From Emiliania huxleyi CCMP1516 (lineage: Eukaryota; Haptophyta; Isochrysidales; Noelaerhabdaceae), in assembly GCF_000372725.1 (NCBI RefSeq), contig NW_005201144.1, forward strand, positions 138,389-202,388: a stretch of DNA of 64,000 nucleotides. The letters are read 5' to 3'. The notes beneath the pieces were generated by a model. That model was not told where the DNA came from. It searched no databases and saw nothing but the letters and a program-made list of their open reading frames with translations. This document shows positions 1 to 8,747 of this stretch, piece by piece. Within the stretch, counting starts at the first letter, position 1; each line of letters starts with the position of its first letter. The position numbers and the translations under genes were made by a program.

Positions 1-56
1 AGAGGGAAAGAGGGAGAAAACAACCCCTCCCACCCCCCACCACCCTGGCCCCGCAG

Positions 57-1325
57 CTCGCCGCGCCGGCCGTCGTTGCCTTTGCCGGCGCACTGCCGTA
101 CGCCGAGCTCTCCGAGCCGACGGGCTGTCCCTCCTACTCGGAGCACCCGCTCGCCACGTACGTCGGCCGCGGCATCCCCACCGCGCTCCTCCTGCCGGCC
201 GGCCGCTACTTGCTGCGCGGCCGCGGAGGCGAGACGTGGAGCCGCAAGCTCGCGCCTCCCGCGGCGTGCGACGCGGTGTGGCGCGCCGCCAGGCCATTCG
301 CGCTCACCTGCGGCGGGCAGCTCTCCTCTGGCGACGTCGCGGCGCTCACCCGCGGCTACAACGAGTTGATGGCGCACGATGACGCGGCGCGAGACTTCCG
401 CAGCCGGCCGCGCGTGCCGGAGTGGGTCAGCGGCGGCGCGGGCCGCACCACGCCGCCTCCGCTGGTCGACATGGACGGCGACGGCCGCGCCGACCTCGTG
501 CTCCGCTTCTCGCTGCCCGAGGGCGCGTCGCTCTTCCAGATCGACTCGTGCGGCTCCGAGCAGGACATGCGCCTCCGCCTCTACCGCGGCTGCCCGTGGG
601 GCGCAGGCCAGCCGGCGGGCGAGCCCCTGTCGCCCCTGCTCGCCGACGGCGACTCGGCCACCCTCAAGGCATGCCGCGACCCGCTGGCCGCTGCGGCGGG
701 TGCGGGCGGCGGCGGCGGCGGCGGGCGGCGCCTCGCCGGGCTGGACGGGTTCCTCTCTTCGGCCGCGCTGAACGGGAGCGAGCCGCTCGCGCCGGGCGAC
801 TATTGGCTGGTGCTCGACAGCGACGCCGAGGAGGCGGGCTTCGACGGCCAGTGGCAGCTGCGCGCGCAGTGCGCCTCGTCGGACGGCGAGCCGCTCACTT
901 CGCCGACGCCCGCCGGCGCGCTCTCCGCGCGCGGCCTGCCGGTAGCCTCTCCGTGCGACTTGCCCGAGGGCGGCGGCTGCACGGCGTGCACCGGCCTCGA
1001 CCGGTGCGGCTGGTGCGCCGACGCCGACGGGTACGGCGGGGCTTGCGTGGTTGGCGTCGTCGATGGGCCGCTCCTCGCCGCGTGCGGCGGGGATCGCGTG
1101 TGGCAGCCCTTTGAGGATAGCTGCGGCGTGCCGCCCAGCCCGAGCCCGTGGCCCGAGGATCAGGAAGTGTCGCCTTGGGCGTGGCGGAGCGCTAGCGAAC
1201 CCGCGCCAGTCGCCGCCAACGGCTCCGCCGGCGCCGCCCCGTGGGCCGCCGGCCTCGCTGCCTTCGCCGCGCTCGCGCTTGCGCGGCGCCAAAGGCGCCG
1301 CGGCACCGCGCGCCCGATGGTCTGA
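57..1325 (+). CDS. PSI-domain type I membrane protein, last exon (5' partial)
   Basis: This is the last exon of a gene that starts before the window. Bases 1-56 are pyrimidine-rich and end in CAG, so they read as an intron 3' end; the frame is then open for 422 codons to TGA at 1323. Around residue 137 there is a calcium-loop motif of the FG-GAP/dockerin kind (VDMDGDGRAD). It is followed by a beta-rich stretch ending GDYWLVLDSD that resembles bacterial PPC domains. Residues about 300-330 have the cysteine spacing C-x7-C-x2-C-x5-C-x2-C of a PSI (plexin-semaphorin-integrin) domain. A hydrophobic stretch near residue 395 followed by RRQRRR suggests one membrane span with a short cytoplasmic tail. 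The most likely role is a secreted or surface adhesion-type protein; the ligand cannot be told. The PSI call is fairly sure, the PPC call is tentative. Confidence 0.7.
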   Translation, partial: LAAPAVVAFAGALPYAELSEPTGCPSYSEHPLATYVGRGIPTALLLPAGRYLLRGRGGETWSRKLAPPAACDAVWRAARPFALTCGGQLSSGDVAALTRGYNELMAHDDAARDFRSRPRVPEWVSGGAGRTTPPPLVDMDGDGRADLVLRFSLPEGASLFQIDSCGSEQDMRLRLYRGCPWGAGQPAGEPLSPLLADGDSATLKACRDPLAAAAGAGGGGGGGRRLAGLDGFLSSAALNGSEPLAPGDYWLVLDSDAEEAGFDGQWQLRAQCASSDGEPLTSPTPAGALSARGLPVASPCDLPEGGGCTACTGLDRCGWCADADGYGGACVVGVVDGPLLAACGGDRVWQPFEDSCGVPPSPSPWPEDQEVSPWAWRSASEPAPVAANGSAGAAPWAAGLAAFAALALARRQRRRGTARPMV

Positions 1326-1726
1326 GTGCTGAGAGGGTCTGGCTCGTTCCGCGCTGCACTGGCGAGATGAGCCCCGCTTCGGTCTTGACCGGGCGGTTTT
1401 GTCAAGGTATGGGTGTGTCGGCGTTTGCTGTTTTGCGCGCGCTTTTGCGGGGAGCGGCAACGGTGTGGATGATACTGTGTGTGGCTGGGTCCTTGGAGCC
1501 CTCCTGATAATGTGTGTATTAGAATTCTTTTGGCCCCTAAAAGAAAGAAAACCGAATTTGATTCCTAAAAGAAAGAAAACTGGATGTTAGAATTCTTTTT
1601 CCGGCGGGGAAATTCTTTTTCTTGTGTGCCTGTGATAGTACTAGCACGCGCCAGTTCGCACCTCTGCGAACGCGGCAAATTCTTTTTCTTCGGGCTCATT
1701 TGTCATTCACTCGCTTGATGCGCACG
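1326..1726. other. Intergenic, with GAATTCTTTT motifs and a dispersed-repeat piece
   Basis: No gene is seen. The motif GAATTCTTTT or a close variant occurs near 1521, 1589, 1612 and 1679. The piece around 1629-1665 matches, in reverse complement, the sequence around 25143-25185 (shared core GATAGTACTAGCACGCGCCA), so it belongs to the repeat family that flanks the LINE tails at 25 kb and 53 kb. Confidence 0.6.
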
Positions 1727-2362
1727 ATGGCATTTCTGCTCGCCGCCTCCGCCACTGCGCTCGTGCTTTCGAAGCCTCCGCCAGGCGCTGCGATCGTGCT
1801 TGGAGCTGCGCCACTTCGTGTGCCGGCCGGGCGCCCGGTGCAGATGGGGCTGCTCGGCCGCGTCAAGAAGATCTTCGCCCGGCCCGAAGCTGGTTCAACC
1901 ACGGCCGTGGATGTGACACCGGCCGCGTCTTCAGTCGCGGATGAGATTGCGAAACTCACATCCGTCACCAAGGCTGGCGCCACACAGTACCCGACCGCGG
2001 CTGACATTGAGGAGTACTGCCGCGACCCCGAGTCATCTGGCTGCGACATTGAGATGTGCTCTCCTTACGCCAGCCCGCGCCCTCTGCTGTGACATTGAGA
2101 TGTGCACCCCTTACGCCAGCCCGCGCTCTCTGCTGTGACACTGAGATTGCCACTCCTTGCGCCAGCCCGCGCCCGTCTGTGTGCTGCGTGCCCACGCCGC
2201 GCCTTGCGCCTCAGGATCGAGAAGCTTATGGCCGAGGCCGCCAAGCTCAAGGAGGCCCAGGCCAAGGAGACGGCGGGCTACAACCAGATCCAGCTCAACT
2301 TCATGAAGCCCAAGCCGCTTCGGTGGAGCCCCGACGAGCAGGCGGTGCCGTCGGCGGAGTGA
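1727..2362 (+). CDS. Small probable plastid-targeted protein, two exons
   Basis: Predicted exons are 1727-2055 and 2215-2362, giving 158 residues. The join is phase 2: GAGAT before GTGCTC, then CAG before GATCGAG, which makes Met-Ile-Glu-Lys across the junction. The N-terminus (MAFLLAASATALVLS) is a hydrophobic signal followed by a basic, Pro/Ala-rich stretch. That fits the two-part targeting signal of secondary plastids. The mature part has an acidic piece (DIEEYCRDPESSGCDIEM) and a Lys/Glu/Ala helix (IEKLMAEAAKLKEAQAKE) ending in NFMKPKPLRWSPDE. I do not recognise the family. The intron is made of a 46-bp tandem repeat that also carries the donor site. The start at 1727 was preferred to the Met at 1718 because the hydrophobic core follows it directly; both share the frame. 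Confidence 0.6.
2045..2182 (+). repeat. 46-bp minisatellite, three copies, spanning a splice donor
   Basis: Units start at 2045, 2091 and 2137, each opening with GACATTGAGATG or GACACTGAGATTG. The first unit contains the last coding bases of exon 1 and the GT donor of the gene at 1727; the other two lie in the intron and carry copies of the same donor region. Confidence 0.85.
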
Positions 2363-2913
2363 CCCCACACACGGTGGCAGGGGCACGTCAGAGTGCCCCG
2401 CTGCATCTGCGTGACAGGGGCCACGCCCGGTGCCCCGTCGCGCCCTCCGCGGCGCAGCGGCAGGGCAGGTCTCGCCCCCCCCGGGCGTGTGGCGATAGCC
2501 GCAATGGCCGGCGGCTGTGCTCCGGCCTCTGGCTCTGCCGCTGTACGCGCGACTGTATTTTTGTGGAGAGACCAGAGGTGGTGCGCATGAATTTGGAAGA
2601 AAGCAACATTTCGTTACAACCCGCACGTGCCTCCTTTGTTTTGTTTATAAAATGAACTCGGGGACACAGGACGCGGCACAAACGGGGCACAAACGCCAGG
2701 CTACAAAAATGTTGTTGCGACAGCGGATCTGAGTTGCCGGGAACGGCAACTGGGGTCCGTTCTGACTAGTACATGTAACACGTTCTGGCCCTCGCCATTC
2801 TGATCATTCCTGGAACACCCTCGGACCGACCCAGGTGGCCGGCCGAGTAAAACCCGGGTATACCCGAGAATTCTCAGGTATACCCGAAAAATACCCGGAG
2901 CGCGCGCGTCGCT
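2363..2913. other. Intergenic; palindrome of TATACCC boxes
   Basis: No convincing gene. At 2856-2885 there is a near-perfect palindrome made of GGGTATACCC, GAGAATTCTC and GGTATACCC, followed by another ATACCCGG. Similar TACCCGG boxes occur near 17460-17510 upstream of the deacetylase gene. A motif TTCTGATCATTCC sits at about 2799-2811. Confidence 0.5.
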
Positions 2914-3201
2914 ATGGCGCCCTATCCCACAGGCACGTGCGCCAACTGCACCAACCACGGTGTGCTCAAGTATGCGCGCCGCACCATGTGTACCCGCTAT
3001 ATCGAGCGTGACCGCGTCAACTTCGTCGCCAAGTTCGACGTTGACAACGGCGCGGCGACGGACCTCTCACTCGAGTCGTCGATGTACGACGGCTCGCCGT
3101 CGGCAGAGTACGAGTTGTGGCTGCTGCTCGAGCCTGTTCTGGCGCCGACGGAGGCGGCGGCCCTGCCAGCGGCGGCCGGCGGCGCGATCGTCGCCGCGTG
3201 A
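2914..3201 (+). CDS. Small hypothetical ORF (95 aa)
   Basis: An ATG frame of 95 codons with a Cys pair (CANCTNHG) and a mixed, protein-like middle part (NFVAKFDVDNG). It is Ala-rich at the end. I do not recognise it, there is no visible intron, and no neighbour supports it. The palindromic TATACCC boxes lie about 30-60 bases upstream. It may be a chance ORF in GC-rich DNA. Confidence 0.25.
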   Translation: MAPYPTGTCANCTNHGVLKYARRTMCTRYIERDRVNFVAKFDVDNGAATDLSLESSMYDGSPSAEYELWLLLEPVLAPTEAAALPAAAGGAIVAA

Positions 3202-3715
3202 AGCGGTCGGACTGGCTGGGGCCGGGCGGTGGGCGGTGGGCTGCCCGGGGGGATGGGCTGTGGCACGGTCCGAGTCGTAGGGCCGGTGCCGCCTGGATGG
3301 ATGCCGTTCTGATCATTCCTGCGACCTTTGTAGTCTTCCGTCCGAGGTCGGGCTGAGGGAGGACTGATGAGCCGCGTCACTGTCCCTGTGCCTATCTGCT
3401 GCTAGTACCGAGAGAGAGGCTCTGGGAGGCGGGCCCAGCGGCCGGTGTTCTGAACGTTCTGAGAACGCATTCCCAGCCTTGCCATTCTGATCATTCCCCT
3501 TACCTCGGCAACTCAGCGAGCGGATGACAGGGTGAGGGAAGTGGGTCGACGCACCCCCGGAAGACTGGGCGGAGCAGAGAGGTCCCAGGAGCAGAAAGAA
3601 AGAAAGAAAGAAAACAGACAACCCAAGGGAGGGATGGGAGGACGGCACGCCGCCACCACACAGGGATTTTAAGGTGTTGGTAGCGAAGTGTTTCTTTTCT
3701 GCTCGTAGCCAGACG
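3202..3715. other. Intergenic, with dispersed repeat module
   Basis: No gene. Two more copies of TTCTGATCATTCC lie near 3307 and 3484. A dispersed module of about 85 bases runs from 3590 to 3675: an (AAAG)n run, then AACAGACAACCCAAGGGAGG and a GC-rich tail. It is nearly identical to 29365-29442. Confidence 0.6.
3590..3675 (+). repeat. Dispersed (AAAG)n-ACAGACAACCC module, copy 1
   Basis: About 85 bases: four AAAG units, ACAGACAACCCAAGGGAGGG, then GATGGGAGGACGGCACGCCG and CCACCACACAGGGATTTTAA. The same string is found at 29365-29442. Shorter or inverted pieces occur near 23405, 23680, 23860, 38850, 52605 and 53120. Confidence 0.8.
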
Positions 3716-5366
3716 ATGGGTGCCACTAGCGAGGACGAGGGCTCCACGGGCGACGCCCTCGACATCGTTCTCTACCTCTTCGTCCTCGGTCCCGCCGTGG
3801 AGTGGTGCCTCAAGTCGCCCCGCGTCAACAGAGGCCGTCCCGGGTCGTGGCGCGGCGTCTCGCTCGCGGTGCTGCTGCTCGCGCTCGTGGCGGCGGGCAA
3901 GATGGCGTGGGAGTCTGGCACGCGGGAGCCGAACCACTTCGAGACGCTCGGGGTGCGCGTGGACGCGGGGACCGCCGAGATCAAGCGGGCGTACAAGACC
4001 GAGAGCCTCAAATACCATCCCGACAAGACAGACGACCCGGCAGCGCCGGCCATCTTCATGCGGATGCAGCGCGCGTACGAGACGCTCAAGGACCCGAGCT
4101 CGCGCGACGCGTACAACCGGTTCGGCGGCAAGAGCGGCGACGACGAGAGCGGCGGGATGACGGGTGCGGCGATGTTTTACGCCATCTGGCTCGTGCTCGG
4201 CTACTTGCTCACGATGGGGCGCGCCTCGGAGGACGCGCGGACGTGGGCCTTCTCTGGCCTGCTCGCCCTGGCCGTGGTGGAGTACCAGACGCGGGTCCTA
4301 AAATACGACTACCTCGCCATGGCGCGCACTCCCCGCTACTCCCGCCACTCCGCCGACACTCCGCCGACACTGCGCCGACACGCATGCGAGCGGCGCCCAC
4401 TATGTTTGTGCGGCGTTGTGGTGCGGGCGCCGGGCACAGCTCGGGGGGGGGGCGGGCCTTGCGGGCGTGCACGGGCGGGCCGAGGCTCGCGGGCGCGTCC
4501 TCACGCTCTCCGCCCGGCCCGCAGGTGCTCCCGCACACGACCGTGCACGAGAAGCTCGAGCTGCTGCACCGGCTCTTCCCGCCCTTTCTGCACGGCTCGA
4601 GGATGATCTCGCAGGTCGTGTTTCGCGACATCGGTGCCTGTCTCCGCCGCGGGTGGGCGCCGCCCCCGCGCGGGGCCGAGGGCTGAGCCGGGGCTCGCGC
4701 CGCCTGTTAGGCGTCTACAACAAGATGCTTGTGGAGCAGATGCACGTGAAGGCGCCGCGGGGGGAGGGGCGGGGGGGAAGTTGCGTGGCGCTTGGGCGTG
4801 GGAGGAGCGGGACGCCCAACGGCACAGAAAGGGGGGAGCGAGGCGGAGGAGACGGCGCGCACGGCGCGAGAGGGCTCTCTGGCGAGGGGGGTCCGAGAGG
4901 CGGCGGAAGTGAAGCGGGGAGGCCGCGCGCTGCCGACGGCGATCGCTCCGACTCTCCTCTGGTCCTTTGGCGGTGGCTCACTCGCCCCGCCACCTCCCCA
5001 CACCAGGTGGACGAGCTCGGGAAGCTCGCCTACGCGACCCAGCGCGAGATTGCCAAGCAGGGGATCGCGCGGCCGTCGGGTGTTGCCGCGCCGCTGGCCG
5101 CCGCTGCAGACGGCTTCGCCAAGCTGGGGGGGGAGAAGGCTGCCGACGCGGCGGTCGGCGCCGCGGCGCCCAGTGTTGCGCGAGCGTCCTCGGGCGCGGC
5201 GGTCGCCGGGGCGGGGGCCGAGAGCGCGGCGGACCAGGAGGCGGCGGCCAAGCAGGCGGCGGCGAGGGAGGCGGCGGCGGCGAGCCAGCAAAACAACCGG
5301 ATGACGAACCTCATCCTCTTCTTCCTGGTGTACGCGGGGTTCAAATACGTAATGGACAAGGACTAG
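3716..5366 (+). CDS. Membrane-anchored J-domain (DnaJ/Hsp40) protein, four exons
   Basis: Predicted exons: 3716-4321, 4525-4633, 4711-4751 and 5007-5366, about 371 residues. The first exon holds a hydrophobic segment (about residues 45-62), then a J domain with the diagnostic HPD in KYHPDKTDD near residue 100 and the end motif DAYNRFGG. Two further hydrophobic stretches follow. Exons 2-3 encode LPHTTVHEKLELLHRLFPPF and YNKMLVEQMHVK. The last exon has an Ala-rich helix and a final hydrophobic segment (LILFFLVYAGFKYVM) that could act as a tail anchor. J domains stimulate Hsp70 ATPase; the membrane layout suggests the ER membrane or another endomembrane (inference). Exon 2-3 joins in phase 1 with GT...TAG. 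The first and third introns are less sure. Donors may be GC (ATG|GCGCGC, AAG|GCGCCG) or GT (CGG|GTCCTA, CAC|GTGAAG); all keep the frame. Confidence 0.75.
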
Positions 5367-6364
5367 GGACGTGCCCCCGCGGAGAACGTCGTACGTTGGC
5401 CCGGCGGCGGCCGAGGAGGAGCGCTGTGAGTTGGTTGAGAGGCAAAGCTTGAGAGACGAGCGAGGCCAGCGAGGCGGGAACGAGCGCCGGTGCGGGGAGC
5501 GCGGCGCCGGCACTGGTGCGCATGCCGCATGGATACTTCCAGTTGTGAGAGAGTGCAGAGAGTATAATAGAAGCAAGTTCGAAGGTCCGACCCGCAAGGT
5601 CGCCCCCGGTCTCACTGACTCGCTCTACGGCTCTAGACACTACGCGTGGCTGGGTTCACAGCGATTGTATAGGAAAATGACGGGAAAGCGACACAGTCCA
5701 TGTGGGACGCGTCGAGTATCGACCTCTACTGCTTACCCAACCTTCGAGTGTATCCTGGCTGTGGTCCCACACCCACTGGTGTCCATCTCAGAGACCGCAG
5801 GAGGTCATGAGGGTCGATGGGAGTGCCAACCCCACAATGCCTAAAAACCCAGCCCAGTAGAGGCGCGCTAGACCTACCGTAGACCCTAGGTCGTAGGTGC
5901 TTGCACTCTTTGAATGCCGTGGGGCTCCTGCCCGTGTCCGGGCGTGGAGATGCGAGGGTCGCCCCCCCTTGCCCCACCACTTTGTGTGTGTGGAGACGTT
6001 TACCTTACCTTACCTTACCTTAGAGCCGAAAGCCTGTGCCGGGCGTATACAGTAAAAAAAACTGGTAACTCGTGCACAGCGCGCGTCCCCATCCGCATGT
6101 GGGCCATGGGGGGCGAGTCTCGCTCGTGAGACGTGACTCGTCGCGCGTCGCGTCTGACGAGTGACGACCTCTCCGTCGAGGCACCGACGAGGGCTCACAG
6201 CTCTCCGCGACTTTTTTGCCTTCTCGCTCTCTCGCCGACGGAGAGAGATAGAGACAGAGAGCCCGCCCCGTCGGCCCGTGACCGCCGTGAGCAGGCGCGT
6301 GATTGGCCCAGGCCCCAATTTCATCGAATTTATTTCAAAATCTGCAGCCGCGGAGCGCGCGCGC
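5367..6364. other. Gene-free stretch with a TTACC-ended repeat
   Basis: No gene is supported. The only clear structure is the repeat at 5947-6023, which is the same sequence as both ends of the element at 61061-62246. Confidence 0.5.
5947..6023 (+). repeat. Solo copy of the GAGATGCGAGGGTCG...TTACC terminal repeat
   Basis: It starts GAGATGCGAGGGTCG, runs through a C-tract and CACTTTGTGTGTGTGGAGA, and ends in four TTACC-type units. The same repeat is at 61061-61132 (same orientation) and 62174-62246 (inverted). No inverted partner is visible nearby, so this looks like a solo end or a remnant. Confidence 0.75.
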
Positions 6365-6463
6365 TCCTTCTCTGGTAGGACGGGAACGAGATGATAGTAG
6401 AGAGTAGAAGAAAGCAAAGAGGAGCCCTGCGCACGCACGACTCCGCAGGAGAAGCCCCTCCCC
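6365..6463 (+). repeat. About 100-bp direct repeat, copy 1
   Basis: It begins CCTTCTCTGGTAGGACGGGA and ends near GGAGAAGCCCCTCCC. It is repeated at 6757-6859 with a few changes. A second pair, sharing GGGATGAGAGTACTGGAGAC and CTGAGGTCGAATC, lies at about 6540-6616 and 7367-7443. The interleaved order suggests a local segmental duplication. Confidence 0.75.
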
Positions 6464-6756
6464 AGACAAAACACAAGGGAGAGGTGGGTGGGTCACAGAA
6501 AACTGCGGCCGCCAGCGACTGAGCGTCTCGCTGGCGGACGGGGAGAGGAACACAAAGGAACGTCTGGACGTCCATCCAATGGGATGAGAGTACTGGAGAC
6601 CTGAGGTCGAATCTGCCGATTCCACAGCCGCCCACAGGAGCGCCGCCTCAACACGGGGTCTCGGCTCTATCGAGCCATGCTAGCTCCAGCCGCAGCCCCA
6701 CCCGGCCGCCCGAGGGTGTTCCCGCAGGCAGAGAAGACCAATCCTGGGGGAAGTAA

Positions 6757-6859
6757 CCTTCTCTGGTAGGACGGGAACGAGATGATAGTAGGGAGTAGAA
6801 GAAAGCAAAGAGGAGCCCTGCGCACGCACGTGGACGACTCCGCAGGAGAAGCCCCTCCC
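6757..6859 (+). repeat. About 100-bp direct repeat, copy 2
   Basis: Second copy of 6365-6463, with a small insertion near its 3' end (GTGGAC before GACTCCGCAGG). Confidence 0.75.
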
Positions 6860-6916
6860 GCCCGTGCTTGCGCAGCGCAGCCTCCTCCTCCCTACTCGCA
6901 AGCCGGGTAGCCCGCG

Positions 6917-7084
6917 GGTGATTATGATGGGTTCCACCCTGCGGTGATTATGAGCGGTGATTATGATGGGTTCCACCCTGCGGTGATTATGATGGGTTCC
7001 ACCCTGCGGTGATTATGATGGGTTCCACCCTGCGGTGATTATGATGGGTTCCACCCTGCGGTGATTATGATGGGTTCCACCCCC
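6917..7084 (+). repeat. 26-bp minisatellite, about six copies
   Basis: The unit is GTGATTATGATGGG followed by TTCCACCCTGCG. One unit near 6942 is a short, altered form. The last copies are nearly identical, so the array looks young. Confidence 0.9.
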
Positions 7085-8747
7085 TGCAGCGCGCCTTATG
7101 CGGTAAGTTGTCGCGAAGGCAGCGGCCGCAGTTGGTTGAGCGGGACGCGCGCGTCCTCGTATGGTCGGCCATCGCGCGTCGTGGCAATCGTGAACCGTAC
7201 GATTGCGGTGTGCTTGGAGCATCGCAACACGGTCGCTGCCCAGCCGGCTCCACCGAACTCCTTGCATGCGTACTGCGGCCAGAGGGCGCTTGCGACGAGG
7301 GCCGGTCGCCCCGTGGCGTTTTCGGCGGTGATCGGTCGGGCGTCGATGGACGCGCTTGGCGCTGCTTCGCGAGAGGAACACAAGGGGACGTCCGGACGTC
7401 CATCCACTGGGATGAGAGTACTGGAGACCTGAGGTCGAATCTGCGGCGGGGTGGCGGTCAAGCACGCGACGGGGTGGATCTGGTGCGTCTAGTATCACTG
7501 GTGGGCTGGGTGTGCAGCAGCAGCACTCAAAAAGAGGCAAAAAAAGCGGCTGCTGTTTTGAGTGTCAGCTCTCTCGACGCACCGTCCTCGGGCCCCTCGA
7601 AAAGCTGGCTGGTGGTCGCGCGGGGCGCGTCGCGGCGCGACTCCGACTGATCGGGCACCTCGGCTGGGTCCATCCAGGCGCCGACAGCCCTCCACTGTGC
7701 GTGCGGCCGTATGCGGGTTGCTTGCTGTGCTGCTGACTCTGGGGAAGCTCGGAGCGGCAGCAACAGCGCTCACCGCCGGTCAGCCCGCCGCAATCGTAGC
7801 GGCTGCGCCCGCTCGATGGCGGATTGTCGCGCCGACCTCGCCGCGAGGCGAGGTAACGGGTCCAGGCCCGAACGGGCTCCCCGCCGAATTCTTTAAGCGA
7901 TTTGAAGCCCTGCTCGCCAAGCCGCTTCACCGAGTTTTTCTCGAAGTGGCTGAGCGAGGCTGGCAGGAAGAGTCCACCCGAAGAGGGGGGCTAGGGGGCC
8001 AAATCCACGGCCACAACCCCCTAGAGGCAATGGAGCTGAGAGAAGGCGCTCGACTGCAAGGGTAGCAGAGCGCCACTCCTACGCCCACGCCCCCTCAAAG
8101 ACGGCAGAAACAGTCACACGCAATTAGTACATGGCCCAGCTCGCGCCATCGCCCACACTCGAGCTTTGCAGCGCGCGGGCTCACACTCTACTATAGGCCC
8201 CCTCGACGCCCACTTCGAGCTATACTCAGCTAAGGGCCGCACTTGACGCTGTCAGCAGCGCGCGGCGAAGCAGTTTGGCGCTTGTGGTGAATCAAATGGG
8301 AATCTAGCCCAAGGTCGGAGAGTCGTGTCATAGGAGAGGAGAGAGTGTGGAGATGTTTTGTGCGGGATCAGGCCCGAGTCCCTAGTGTCGCCGGAGCAGT
8401 AGCTACCTTTTTCGTAACAGGAACAGTTTTTGTTTTCGGCTGGGTCCATCGGCACGAGGCCTGCGCCGTCGGGCAGCCCCGCGAGCGCATATGGGCGGCC
8501 GGCGCGAGCGGCCCAGATCGGCGCTGGGTTGGTACTGACGTATGAAAAGACGTGGCGCCCCAGAGGCGAGAGGGGGGGTCCGAATAAGATACATCATAGA
8601 ACGAGGGCCCGCTGCTTTGACAAAACTGATAAGGAGAAACAAGGCAAAAAAAGAGCTCCACGCCCTCCATCCCCCCCCCCCCCCCCCGCCGCAAGCCGAT
8701 GTAGCCGAGAGGCAGAGGCTTGCAGCTCGCACTCACGGTTCACCCTC
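7085..8747. other. Gene-free stretch; weak minus-strand coding remnant
   Basis: No complete gene. On the minus strand about 7100-7250 reads GWAATVLRCSKHTAIVRF and then GRPYEDARVPLNQLRPL, which looks like a small beta (SH3/Tudor-like) domain. It has no start or partner domain and may be a gene remnant. The rest shows only a C/T homopolymer run near 8669-8687 and two copies of GGCTGGGTCCATC (7661 and 8438). Confidence 0.3.

Noticed and set aside
422-1114. Long Arg/Pro-rich frame overlapping the PSI-domain gene
   Set aside because: It is the shifted-frame shadow of the real coding frame in GC-rich DNA, with no domain and unnatural composition.
5995-6023. TTACC repeats as telomere-like sequence
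   Set aside because: Only four or five units are present and the same units end an internal repeat elsewhere, so this is not a telomere tract.
6590-6616. GGTCGAATC near 6610 and 7437 looked like a tRNA T-arm
   Set aside because: There is no matching A-box, anticodon stem or acceptor stem around either copy; the sequence is part of a duplicated repeat.
6917-7084. Regularly spaced 26-bp units as a possible CRISPR array
   Set aside because: Units are directly joined without unique spacers, there are no cas genes, and the window is eukaryotic.
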